DNA from: DAIOFH01 sp036745875
GTDB taxonomy: Bacteria; Planctomycetota; SZUA-567
Direction of reading: 5' to 3'
Length of the DNA stretch: 11,068 nt
Assembly: GCA_036745875.1 (NCBI GenBank)
Contig: DAIOFH010000129.1
Span: forward strand, 1-11,068
A program made the position numbers and the translations under genes. The notes beneath the pieces are model-generated. The model worked only from the letters and a program-made list of their open reading frames with translations. It ran no database searches and was not told the origin of the DNA. Positions 5,621-11,068 of this stretch are shown here, in pieces (position 1 is the first letter of the stretch; each line of letters starts with the position of its first letter).

Positions 5621-6529
5621 GTGGAAGAGGCATTGAAAAAAGCGCAGGTGCTCACCGAAGCCCTGCCGTACATCAAGGAATTCAAAAACAAGATCGTCGT
5701 CATCAAACTCGGCGGCTCCGCCCAGGACGATCCGGCCATCCTGAAAAGTATCTTCATCGATTGCCAGATCCTCCTGGCAGTCGGCATACGACCGGTCGTC
5801 GTCTACGGCGGCGGGAAAAAAATCTCCCACGCCATGAAAGATACCGGCCGATCAGTGCGTTTCATCCACGGACAGCGCGTCACAGACGCCCAGACGATGG
5901 AAATCGTCGCCCGCGTCCTCTCGGACGATGTCGGCGGCGAACTTCTCGGCCTGCTGAGAGAGTCCGGAGGGCAAGGCTTCCTTCTGAACGGCCGCGATCA
6001 CGCGTTCCTCAGGGCCATCAAGAAAAGCCTTCCCGAGTTTCCCGACGCCGACCTCGGCTTCGTCGGCGAACCGGTGGCGATCGATTCGACCCCCGTCCAT
6101 CATGCGTTCGAGGCGGACCGATGGCCCGATGCGAGGGAACGAATACCCCTTATCGCACCGGTCGCCTGCGGCTGCGGCAGGGATTCGGCGCACTTGTACA
6201 ACGTCAACGGCGATACCGCCGCATCGTTGATCGCCAGGGACCTGCATGCGGAAAAGTTGGTTTTTATCTCCGACATATCCGGCATCTACCGCGACAAGGA
6301 TGATCCGAAGAGCATTTTCAGCCATCTCGACCGCGAGGAAGTGACGTCCCTGGTCAGGGAAGGCATCATCGCCGGCGGCATGATCCCCAAGGTCGAGGCC
6401 TGCCTGTACGCCCTCGAAGGCGGCGTCAAAAAGGCCCACATAGTGGCAGGATCGCTTCCTCATGCGCTCCTCCTGGAAATTTTCACCAAATCCGGCATAG
6501 GCACGGAAATTGTGCTTGAAAGGTTGTAA
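5621..6529 (+). CDS. argB: Acetylglutamate kinase (arginine-sensitive type)
   Basis: ArgB phosphorylates N-acetylglutamate with ATP, the second step of arginine synthesis. I place the start at the GTG at 5621, giving 302 residues, because GGAG lies seven bases before it and the frame upstream (TTG 5534, ATG 5543) is leader sequence. Seen motifs are the phosphate-binding KLGGS (29-33), GGGKK (63-67), FIHGQRVTD (81-89, substrate Arg86), NVNGDTAA (194-201), SDISGIY (217-223) and GGMIPKVEA (252-260, Lys257). The C-terminal HALLLEIFT-x-x-GIGTEIV signature and a helix of about 20 residues before the core (EEALKKAQVLTEALPYI) are features of hexameric enzymes inhibited by arginine, so feedback control is likely. 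The usual NINAD motif has Gly197 in place of Ala. argD starts four bases after the stop. Confidence 0.95.
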   Translation: MEEALKKAQVLTEALPYIKEFKNKIVVIKLGGSAQDDPAILKSIFIDCQILLAVGIRPVVVYGGGKKISHAMKDTGRSVRFIHGQRVTDAQTMEIVARVLSDDVGGELLGLLRESGGQGFLLNGRDHAFLRAIKKSLPEFPDADLGFVGEPVAIDSTPVHHAFEADRWPDARERIPLIAPVACGCGRDSAHLYNVNGDTAASLIARDLHAEKLVFISDISGIYRDKDDPKSIFSHLDREEVTSLVREGIIAGGMIPKVEACLYALEGGVKKAHIVAGSLPHALLLEIFTKSGIGTEIVLERL

Positions 6530-6533
6530 TACA

Positions 6534-7739
6534 ATGAACATTGCTGAAATCCAGCACCAATTCGACCAGTTCGTCATCGCCAATTATTCACGGTTCCCCC
6601 TTTGCATTGTGCGCGGCGAAGGCAACCGGCTCTGGGACTCGGAAGGCAAAAGCTACCTCGACCTATTTCCCGGCTGGGGCGTTGCCGGCCTCGGCCATTG
6701 CCACCCCAAGATCGCTGAAGCCATCTGCAAACAGGCCGGCAAGCTTATCCATGTCGCCAACCATTATTATAATGAAGAACAGGGCGCATTCGCGGAAATC
6801 CTCTACGACAAATCGGACGGATTCAAAACCTTCTTCTGCAACTCAGGCGCGGAAGCGAACGAAGCGGCCATCAAGCTGGCACGACTCGCCAAGCAGCCCA
6901 CAAGCGCCATCATCACCATGGAAAACTCCTTCCACGGCAGAACCTTCGCCGCCATCTCCGCAACCGGCCAGCCGGACTACCGCAGGGGATTCGAACCTGT
7001 TGTCCCAGGCTTCAGCTACGCCAAATTCAACGACCTCGCCTCAGTCGCCGAACTCATGACCGGCCCGGTCGCCGCCGTCATGGTGGAGCCCGTCCAGGGT
7101 GAAGGCGGCGTCGTCGCGGCAACCCCCGAGTTCCTCCAGGGACTCAGGAATCTCTGCGATGAAAAAGGCGCGTTATTGATCTTTGACGAAGTACAGACCA
7201 CTCCCGCCAGGCTGGGCACCTGGTTCGGCTACCAATACTTCGGCGTCAGGCCTGACATTATTACGACGGCAAAGGCCATCGCCGGCGGCATGCCCATGGG
7301 CGCGATGCTGGCCACCCCGGAGATTAGCGGGTTCCTCAAGCCCGGCACCCATGCCAGCACCTTTGGTGGCCACTCCCTTGGCTGCGCAGCAGGCATTGCC
7401 GCCTTCAAGGTCATGGAAGAGGAAAAAGTCCTCGACAACGTGAAAAATCTCGGCGCATGGATGGATTCCAGGCTCGCGGTGCTGAAAACCATTCCCGGAG
7501 TCAAATCGATCCGGCGCACCGGCTTCATGGTCGGCATCGAACTCGACGGCCCGGGCGCAGACATCGTCGGCGACTGCCGCAACCACGGCCTCCTCATCAA
7601 CTGTACCCATAACACCATCCTCCGGATGCTGCCTGCGATGAACATCTCCATGCAAGACCTTGACGAGGGGCTGAAAATATTGGTTGACTGCCTCAACCGG
7701 GCGGCACGGCGCAATTCGAGCGTCTTCATGAACAAATGA
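6534..7739 (+). CDS. argD: Acetylornithine aminotransferase
   Basis: This 401-residue class III PLP aminotransferase is predicted to convert N-acetylglutamate semialdehyde to N-acetylornithine, which fits its position directly after argB. Motifs are FPGWGVAGLGHCHP (45-58), NHYYNEEQ (76-83), CNSGAEANEAAIKLAR (102-117, PLP phosphate), SFHGRT (132-137), EPVQGEGG (185-192), FDEVQT (217-222, Asp218), TTAKAIAGGMPMGA (244-257, Schiff-base Lys247) and STFGGHSLGCAAG (275-287). Arg364 in LRMLP is the likely substrate carboxylate ligand. Two motifs depart from the common form: QTTPARLG for QTG-x-GRTG, and GGHSLG for GGNPLA. A sister activity (succinylornithine or another omega-amino acid) is therefore possible. 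The ATG at 6534 is preferred over an in-frame TTG at 6510 inside argB; AAAGG lies about ten bases upstream. Confidence 0.93.
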   Translation: MNIAEIQHQFDQFVIANYSRFPLCIVRGEGNRLWDSEGKSYLDLFPGWGVAGLGHCHPKIAEAICKQAGKLIHVANHYYNEEQGAFAEILYDKSDGFKTFFCNSGAEANEAAIKLARLAKQPTSAIITMENSFHGRTFAAISATGQPDYRRGFEPVVPGFSYAKFNDLASVAELMTGPVAAVMVEPVQGEGGVVAATPEFLQGLRNLCDEKGALLIFDEVQTTPARLGTWFGYQYFGVRPDIITTAKAIAGGMPMGAMLATPEISGFLKPGTHASTFGGHSLGCAAGIAAFKVMEEEKVLDNVKNLGAWMDSRLAVLKTIPGVKSIRRTGFMVGIELDGPGADIVGDCRNHGLLINCTHNTILRMLPAMNISMQDLDEGLKILVDCLNRAARRNSSVFMNK

Positions 7740-7767
7740 ATGCCGCAAGCGAAAACAGGAGCTACTC

Positions 7768-8790
7768 ATGGGCGATCCAAAAACATGCATGGTCGACATC
7801 AATAACGGGACCTTAAGCCTCGAATGCCGTCAAGGCATGACATTGTTCGCGAACCTGCGGGTGCACAAAAAATACCTGCCGACAGGCTGCGGCGCCAGGG
7901 GAGCGTGCGGCCAGTGCCGGGTCAGGCTGCTGGACGGCGCGGCCAACACCCTCACCGACAACGAAAAGCAGCGTCTGAGCGAAGAGGACTTGGCGAAAGG
8001 CTACCGTCTCGGCTGCCAATTGCGCGTGTCCGGGGACATCAAGATAGAAGTTCCGGAGTCAGTCCTCAATGCGCGCGAATTCAAGACGGAGGTCACCGCC
8101 ATAACCCCCCTCACCTATGACATCCGCCGCTTCTCGTTCAAGCTCGCCGCAGGCGACAGGGCCCCCCACAAGGCGGGGCAGTTCCTCAACTTCATCGCAC
8201 CGTCCTTCGGCGAGGTCAAGGGACAGACCATCCGCTGCTTTTCCTTTTCCACCGCGTCCACGGTGGAGGACAAGATCGACATCATCGTCAGGCGGACGCC
8301 GCAGGGCACCTGCACGAAATATATGTTCGACTATCTGAAAGTCGGCGACCCGATAACCCTGATTGGCCCGTTCGGTGAATTTTACCTGCGGGATTCGGAT
8401 GCGCCGTGCGTATGGATCGCCGGAGGCTCCGGGCTGTCGCCGTTCATGGGCATGCTCGAGGACCTGGTGAACAAGGGCATTACCAATCGCAAGGTTCGCC
8501 TGTTCTTCGGCGCGGTGAAGCCGGCCGACCTGTATTACGTCAATGAGCTCAAGGAATTCTCCGAAAAGCATCAATGGTTCCGCTTCATCCCCGCCCTGTC
8601 GGGGGACGAACGCTGCGATTTTTGCGCAGACTATGGCCTGGTAACCGATGTTGTGGCACAGCACCTTCCCAATGCGGAAGGGTATGAAGCCTATCTCTGC
8701 GGAGGCCCGGGGATGATCCAGGCCTGTATAAAAACCCTTACAGCCAAGGGAGTGAAGCGGGAAAACATTTATTTCGACCGTTTCGGGTAG
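7768..8790 (+). CDS. Soluble NqrF-like 2Fe-2S/FAD/NAD(P)H oxidoreductase
   Basis: This 340-residue protein has three domains. A [2Fe-2S] ferredoxin domain (about 8-97) has C41-x5-C47-x2-C50 and C83, the spacing seen in the NqrF subunit of Na+-translocating NADH:quinone reductase. An FAD-binding barrel (about 105-205) carries RCFSFS (156-161), matching the RxYS flavin motif. An NAD-binding domain (about 212-340) has AGGSGLSPFMGM (218-229) and CGGPGM (311-316), and the protein ends in YFDRFG as NqrF does. It passes electrons from NAD(P)H through FAD to the iron-sulfur cluster and on to an unknown acceptor. Unlike NqrF it has no N-terminal membrane helix, and no nqrA-E genes are near. AGGAG precedes the ATG by seven bases. 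It starts 28 nt after argD and is probably cotranscribed. A reductase for an oxygenase, methyltransferase or other redox enzyme is also possible. Confidence 0.88.
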   Translation: MGDPKTCMVDINNGTLSLECRQGMTLFANLRVHKKYLPTGCGARGACGQCRVRLLDGAANTLTDNEKQRLSEEDLAKGYRLGCQLRVSGDIKIEVPESVLNAREFKTEVTAITPLTYDIRRFSFKLAAGDRAPHKAGQFLNFIAPSFGEVKGQTIRCFSFSTASTVEDKIDIIVRRTPQGTCTKYMFDYLKVGDPITLIGPFGEFYLRDSDAPCVWIAGGSGLSPFMGMLEDLVNKGITNRKVRLFFGAVKPADLYYVNELKEFSEKHQWFRFIPALSGDERCDFCADYGLVTDVVAQHLPNAEGYEAYLCGGPGMIQACIKTLTAKGVKRENIYFDRFG

Positions 8791-8863
8791 GCGGAAATTT
8801 CCCACAGCATTTCTTGAAATGCCATAAGTCCTGATCAAAATTGCGTTGCATGAAATTTTATTG

Positions 8864-8892
8864 TTGACAGAGAAGCGTGCGGTCGGTAATGT
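8864..8892 (+). promoter_or_regulatory. Promoter of rplM-rpsI
   Basis: A perfect -35 box TTGACA (8864-8869) is followed after exactly 17 bp by TAATGT (8887-8892), a poorer -10. Transcription would begin near 8899, directly before the leader hairpin, leaving a leader of about 110 nt before rplM. Confidence 0.6.
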
Positions 8893-8903
8893 ATGAGCTT
8901 TAC

Positions 8904-8936
8904 CCCCTGCCCGCCGGTCGGGTCAGGGGTGTTTTT
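8904..8936 (+). terminator. Intrinsic terminator-like hairpin in the rplM leader
   Basis: CCCCTG (8904-8909) pairs with CAGGGG (8924-8929), and CCCG (8910-8913) pairs with CGGG (8919-8922). This gives a 10-bp stem with one bulged T and a 5-nt loop, followed by TG and five Ts (8932-8936). It has the form of a working terminator. If the promoter at 8864 is real, the hairpin begins about five bases into the transcript and would act as an attenuator of the r-protein genes. Otherwise it simply ends the argB-argD-reductase unit, whose last stop is about 110 nt upstream. Confidence 0.7.
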
Positions 8937-8948
8937 CGCGGTCCGCTT

Positions 8949-8974
8949 CCGGTTGGACTTTGCAGTCAAACCGG
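8949..8974 (+). promoter_or_regulatory. Second hairpin in the rplM leader
   Basis: CCGGTTGGACT (8949-8959) pairs with AGTCAAACCGG (8964-8974) at 10 of 11 positions (one G-A mismatch) around the loop TTGC. It lies between the terminator-like hairpin and the rplM ribosome binding site (GAGGAAG, 8998-9004). Together the two stems form a compact structured leader, as seen for r-protein operons that are controlled by their own products. Confidence 0.5.
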
Positions 8975-9008
8975 CAAGCTTGCTAATTTCGGTAAACGAG
9001 GAAGAGCC

Positions 9009-9455
9009 ATGACGGCAATGAAGAAAACAACTCTCAAAAAGCCCGCCGAACACAAGACCAATTGGGTGGTCATGGATGCGACGGATCAAGTGGTTGGTAG
9101 AATGGCGTCGAATATTGCCATGCGCCTTATGGGCAAGCACCGCCCCGACTACACTCCCAGCTTCGACTGCGGCGATGGCATCGTCGTCGTGAACTGCGAA
9201 AAGGTTGTCTTCACCGGCGCGAAGTGGGACAAGAAGATCTACCGTCGCCACTCCGGCCATATCGGCGGCCTCAAGGAGCTCAGCGCCCGCAAGGTGCTGT
9301 CGAGCCACCCTGACCGCATTCTGTTCATGGCTGTCAAGCGTATGCTCCCCAAGGGCAAGCTTGGCGAAAACATGATCAAGAAGCTGAAAATCTACGCCGG
9401 TCCCGAACATCCGCATGCTGCGCAGGCTCCCGAAGCCGTCGCGGCTGTCGAATAG
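9009..9455 (+). CDS. rplM: 50S ribosomal protein L13
   Basis: L13 is an early-assembling large-subunit protein that binds 23S rRNA. The 148-residue length is normal. Clear family stretches are NWVVMDATDQVVGRMAS (18-34), GKHRPDYTPSFDCGD (41-55), VVNCEKVVFTGAKWDKK (58-74), YRRHSGHIGG (76-85) and AVKRMLPKGKLG (106-117). The ATG at 9009 has GAGGAAG a few bases upstream, which settles the start; the open frame continues upstream only through leader sequence. A short Ala/Glu-rich tail ends the protein. It is followed after a 69-nt gap by rpsI, the standard bacterial pairing. Confidence 0.97.
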   Translation: MTAMKKTTLKKPAEHKTNWVVMDATDQVVGRMASNIAMRLMGKHRPDYTPSFDCGDGIVVVNCEKVVFTGAKWDKKIYRRHSGHIGGLKELSARKVLSSHPDRILFMAVKRMLPKGKLGENMIKKLKIYAGPEHPHAAQAPEAVAAVE

Positions 9456-9524
9456 ACTGACGGGTTGGATTAAGATTAATTGAGCGGCACGACATTATAC
9501 AAGAAATATTGATGGAGAAGAAAC

Positions 9525-9923
9525 GTGGCTGACAAGCATGGTTATGAATGGGGTACCGGCAGGCGTAAATGTTCGGTTGCACGCGTCAGGATCAAGAAGG
9601 GCAGCGGCAAGATTCTCGTCAATGGCCGCGAGTACAAGGAATACTTCCCCGGCCTGCGCCAACAGAAGCTGGTTGAAGGCCCCCTGAAAATGGTCGATCT
9701 CTCCGCGGAATACGATGTGTTCGCCTCGATCCGCGGCGGCGGAACCACCGGCCAGGCCGGCGCGCTGATGATGGGTCTTGGCCGCGCGCTTGTCAAGCTT
9801 TCTTCCGAGCTCAAACCCGCCCTGTCTGGCGAAGGCTTCCTCAGCCGCGACAGCCGCATGGTCGAACGTAAAAAGCCCGGCAAACCCGGTGCGCGCCGCA
9901 GCTTCCAGTTCAGCAAGCGCTAA
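9525..9923 (+). CDS. rpsI: 30S ribosomal protein S9
   Basis: This 132-residue S9 is of normal length. The start is a GTG at 9525 with GGAG seven bases upstream. Family stretches are GTGRRKCSVARVRIKKGSGK (10-29), YFPGLRQQ (39-46), IRGGGTTGQAGA (68-79), GLGRALV (83-89) and VERKKPGKPGARRSFQFSKR (113-132). The invariant C-terminal SKR reaches the P-site tRNA anticodon in the ribosome. It is expressed with rplM. A tRNA gene with its own promoter follows 66 nt later. Confidence 0.97.
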   Translation: MADKHGYEWGTGRRKCSVARVRIKKGSGKILVNGREYKEYFPGLRQQKLVEGPLKMVDLSAEYDVFASIRGGGTTGQAGALMMGLGRALVKLSSELKPALSGEGFLSRDSRMVERKKPGKPGARRSFQFSKR

Positions 9924-9948
9924 TCGAATTCGGCTACACTGCCGCGTC

Positions 9949-9976
9949 TTGACAGAGCTGTTGCTACAGATACAAC
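9949..9976 (+). promoter_or_regulatory. Promoter of the tRNA gene
   Basis: A perfect TTGACA (9949-9954) is followed after 16 bp by TACAAC (9971-9976). The predicted start near 9983 lies just before the tRNA at 9990, as expected for a single tRNA transcript. Confidence 0.55.
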
Positions 9977-9989
9977 TCAAAAACATAAT

Positions 9990-10066
9990 GCCGGCGTAGC
10001 TCAGCGGTCTAGAGCGATGGATTCATAACCCATAGGTCGGTGGTTCAATTCCACCCGCCGGTACCA
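9990..10066 (+). tRNA. tRNA with anticodon CAU, probably tRNA-Met (elongator)
   Basis: The full cloverleaf can be drawn. The acceptor stem is GCCGGCG/CGCCGGT (9990-9996 with 10056-10062, first pair G-U), U8-A9 are at 9997-9998, the D stem is GCTC/GAGC, the anticodon arm is at 10017-10033 with loop TTCATAA (anticodon CAT, 10024-10026), the variable loop is AGGTC, the T arm is GGTGG-TTCAATT-CCACC (10039-10055), discriminator A is at 10063, and an encoded CCA is at 10064-10066. The last anticodon-stem pair is A-C mismatched (10021/10029). A C-G rather than A-U pair at 11-24, and the absence of an unpaired C1-A72, argue against initiator tRNA. A lysidine-modified tRNA-Ile with CAU cannot be excluded. 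A mobile element is joined to its 3' end. Confidence 0.93.
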
Positions 10067-11068
10067 ATATTTCTTCCGCGTAACCCATTGCATCACAATG
10101 GGTTGCTGTTTTATGCATAGAACCGTTTTCAGGCACTTGGGCAGATTTTGGCCATTTTTCGCCATCGCGTCCACCAGCACCATCCCCGCCCGCTTGGGTG
10201 AGCATGTCTCCGACCATATTTGCCGTATTGATAAGCCGCATATCAACCGCTTCGCCGTAGACCTCCATTGTCAGATATGGAGTCGAGTGCCGAGACAAGG
10301 CTTGCGCCGTTTTCACATCCGCGCCGGTGGCGATCACCAGATTGATATATGCTTTTCGGCAGGCATGGAAATCCAGCTTTCCCTTCGCCGTCAAAATCTC
10401 GACACCCGCTTTTCGTAAATCCTCCTGAATGACGCGGGCGGGGTGCGACGGAACGTACAACAATGGATTGACCGGAACATTGATGTCGGGGGCGGCCCCG
10501 GCCTTGGCCCGCATTTTGGCATAATGCGCCTTTGCATCGCCTCGACGTCCGTATTCCGTCAGCCTGTCGACGAGTTCCCGTGAAAGCGGCTGAAAGCGCT
10601 CCTTGCGCCCTTTGTCGTCGTCCGCATACAGGTGGAGGCCGCAACGCTCCGCGTCGATATGCGCCGGTGTCAGGCTCCGCAGTTCACCGGCACGGAAGCC
10701 GGACGCGAAGGCGGTTTCGTACAGAATGCGGCGGTGTTCCGGCGTGGTGTTGAGAAGGACGCTGATTTCCTCAAGCGTCATGGAGCGGCGAGGCGTTTTG
10801 GCCCGCATATCGAACTTCCCCATGCCGTCAATGGGGTTGTCCGTCAAATACTTCCGATCCTTGCACCAGTTGCAGAAAACGAACAGTCCTTCCTTGTACG
10901 CCGCGAGCGTTTTGCCGGAGCGTCCAGCAAGGGTGCGGATGGCTTTTTCCGCGTTCGGCAGGCAGTCATACAGATCGGAAAGCGTTTTCAGCTTCATCGC
11001 GCCGCGCCACCACTCAAGATAAAACCGACGCTTGCGGGAATTGGTCGGCGACCACGGCCGACCGCCCC
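10023..11068 (-). CDS. Tyrosine recombinase (integrase) of a tRNA-integrated element, 5' end outside window
   Basis: The reading frame stays open past the ATG at 10997 to the window edge, and the residues upstream (for example RKRRFYLEWWRGAM) look like a normal integrase N-terminus, so the gene is partial at its 5' end. Numbering from the ATG at 10997, a core-binding (SAM-like) domain covers about 1-65 and the catalytic domain about 72-268. The active-site set is complete: R102 (GFRAGEL), K129 (DDDKGRK), H211-x-x-R214 (FHACR), H237 (LSRHS) and nucleophile Y247 (MEVYG). Such enzymes cut and join DNA at attachment sites, commonly tRNA 3' ends. The C-terminal tail of about 55 residues is low-complexity and ends PAGGIEPPTYGL, encoded by the antisense strand of the tRNA, with the stop in the anticodon loop. 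The gene points towards the tRNA. Confidence 0.93.
   Translation of the reverse strand, partial: GGRPWSPTNSRKRRFYLEWWRGAMKLKTLSDLYDCLPNAEKAIRTLAGRSGKTLAAYKEGLFVFCNWCKDRKYLTDNPIDGMGKFDMRAKTPRRSMTLEEISVLLNTTPEHRRILYETAFASGFRAGELRSLTPAHIDAERCGLHLYADDDKGRKERFQPLSRELVDRLTEYGRRGDAKAHYAKMRAKAGAAPDINVPVNPLLYVPSHPARVIQEDLRKAGVEILTAKGKLDFHACRKAYINLVIATGADVKTAQALSRHSTPYLTMEVYGEAVDMRLINTANMVGDMLTQAGGDGAGGRDGEKWPKSAQVPENGSMHKTATHCDAMGYAEEILVPAGGIEPPTYGL
10082..10112 (+). terminator. Rho-independent terminator after the tRNA
   Basis: AACCCATTG (10082-10090) pairs perfectly with CAATGGGTT (10096-10104) around a 5-nt loop, followed by GCTGTTTT. It lies 16 nt after the tRNA CCA end and would stop plus-strand transcription. 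It also lies inside the coding sequence of the minus-strand integrase. Confidence 0.75.

Larger units (their letters stand above)
10022..11068. mobile_element. Left end of an integrative element inserted at the tRNA-Met 3' end
   Basis: An intact tRNA whose 3' half is followed directly by a tyrosine integrase gene pointing at it is the usual structure of a prophage, ICE or genomic island end. The attachment core should lie within about 10022-10066 (anticodon loop to CCA end). The element body extends to the right beyond the window. The second attachment site, a duplicate of the tRNA 3' part, is not present here, so length, cargo and type are unknown. Confidence 0.75.

Noticed and set aside
5455..6303. 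Open frame overlapping the start of argB in another plus frame
   Set aside because: Extreme Arg/Pro/Gly composition and complete overlap with argB; it also contains tandem Arg codons near 5587 that look like a leader peptide, but the frame does not stop before argB.
5852..6583. Open frame of 243 codons on the minus strand opposite argB
   Set aside because: Antisense shadow; argB on the plus strand has every expected motif.
8807..8822. GCATTTC/GAAATGC palindrome after the reductase gene as a terminator
   Set aside because: The loop would be only two bases and no T tract follows; the better terminator is at 8904-8936.
8059..8838. Open frame of 259 codons opposite the reductase gene
   Set aside because: Antisense shadow of a protein with complete domain motifs.
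10001..10246. Minus-strand frame ending in RRVELNHRPMGYESIALDR
   Set aside because: This peptide is antisense tRNA in a frame other than the integrase; it is a common false gene near tRNAs.
1..11068. CRISPR array, toxin-antitoxin pair or defence cluster
   Set aside because: No regularly spaced direct repeats and no proteins of these classes are visible; such cargo, if any, would lie to the right of the window in the integrated element.

Overview
This is a GC-rich bacterial chromosome segment carrying mostly housekeeping genes, with the edge of an integrated mobile element at the right end. The phylum cannot be fixed from the sequence. A flagellar switch separated from other flagellar genes, a FliY-type switch protein, Arg-sensitive-type argB next to argD, an NqrF-like reductase and short degenerate intergenic repeats would fit a Gram-negative lineage such as the PVC group (Lentisphaerota/Kiritimatiellota-like). 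That is a guess, not a demonstration.

Layout. Positions 3-44 hold a strong intrinsic terminator of an upstream gene outside the window. Positions 50-982 (+) encode an AEC-family membrane transporter. From 4222 down to 1081 the minus strand reads, in order: a small FtsB/DivIC-like membrane coiled-coil protein, a palindromic intergenic repeat, fliM, an unrecognised single-pass membrane protein, a FliY/FliN-like switch protein with a CheC-type phosphatase signature, and a QueD-family enzyme. fliM through queD look like one operon, with a short heptamer repeat inserted before the fliY-like gene. Positions 4223-4723 are a non-coding divergent region. Positions 4724-5434 (+) encode a Bax inhibitor-1 family protein.

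From a sigma70-type promoter at about 5494-5520, argB, argD and a soluble NqrF-like 2Fe-2S/flavin reductase run on the plus strand. argB and argD perform consecutive steps of ornithine/arginine synthesis. The reductase has no obvious pathway link to them. The r-protein pair rplM-rpsI (9009-9923) follows a promoter and a leader with two good hairpins, the first with the form of an intrinsic terminator. A tRNA with anticodon CAU (9990-10066) follows with its own promoter and terminator.

Immediately downstream of the tRNA, on the minus strand and running off the right edge, is a tyrosine recombinase. Its 3' end reads through the tRNA terminator and ends inside the tRNA anticodon loop. This is the typical junction of an element integrated at a tRNA 3' end; the rest of the element, its cargo and the second attachment site lie outside the window.

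No CRISPR array, transposase or complete new defence system is visible. The least explained items are the rplM leader, the small membrane protein between fliM and fliY, and the integrase/tRNA/terminator overlap.
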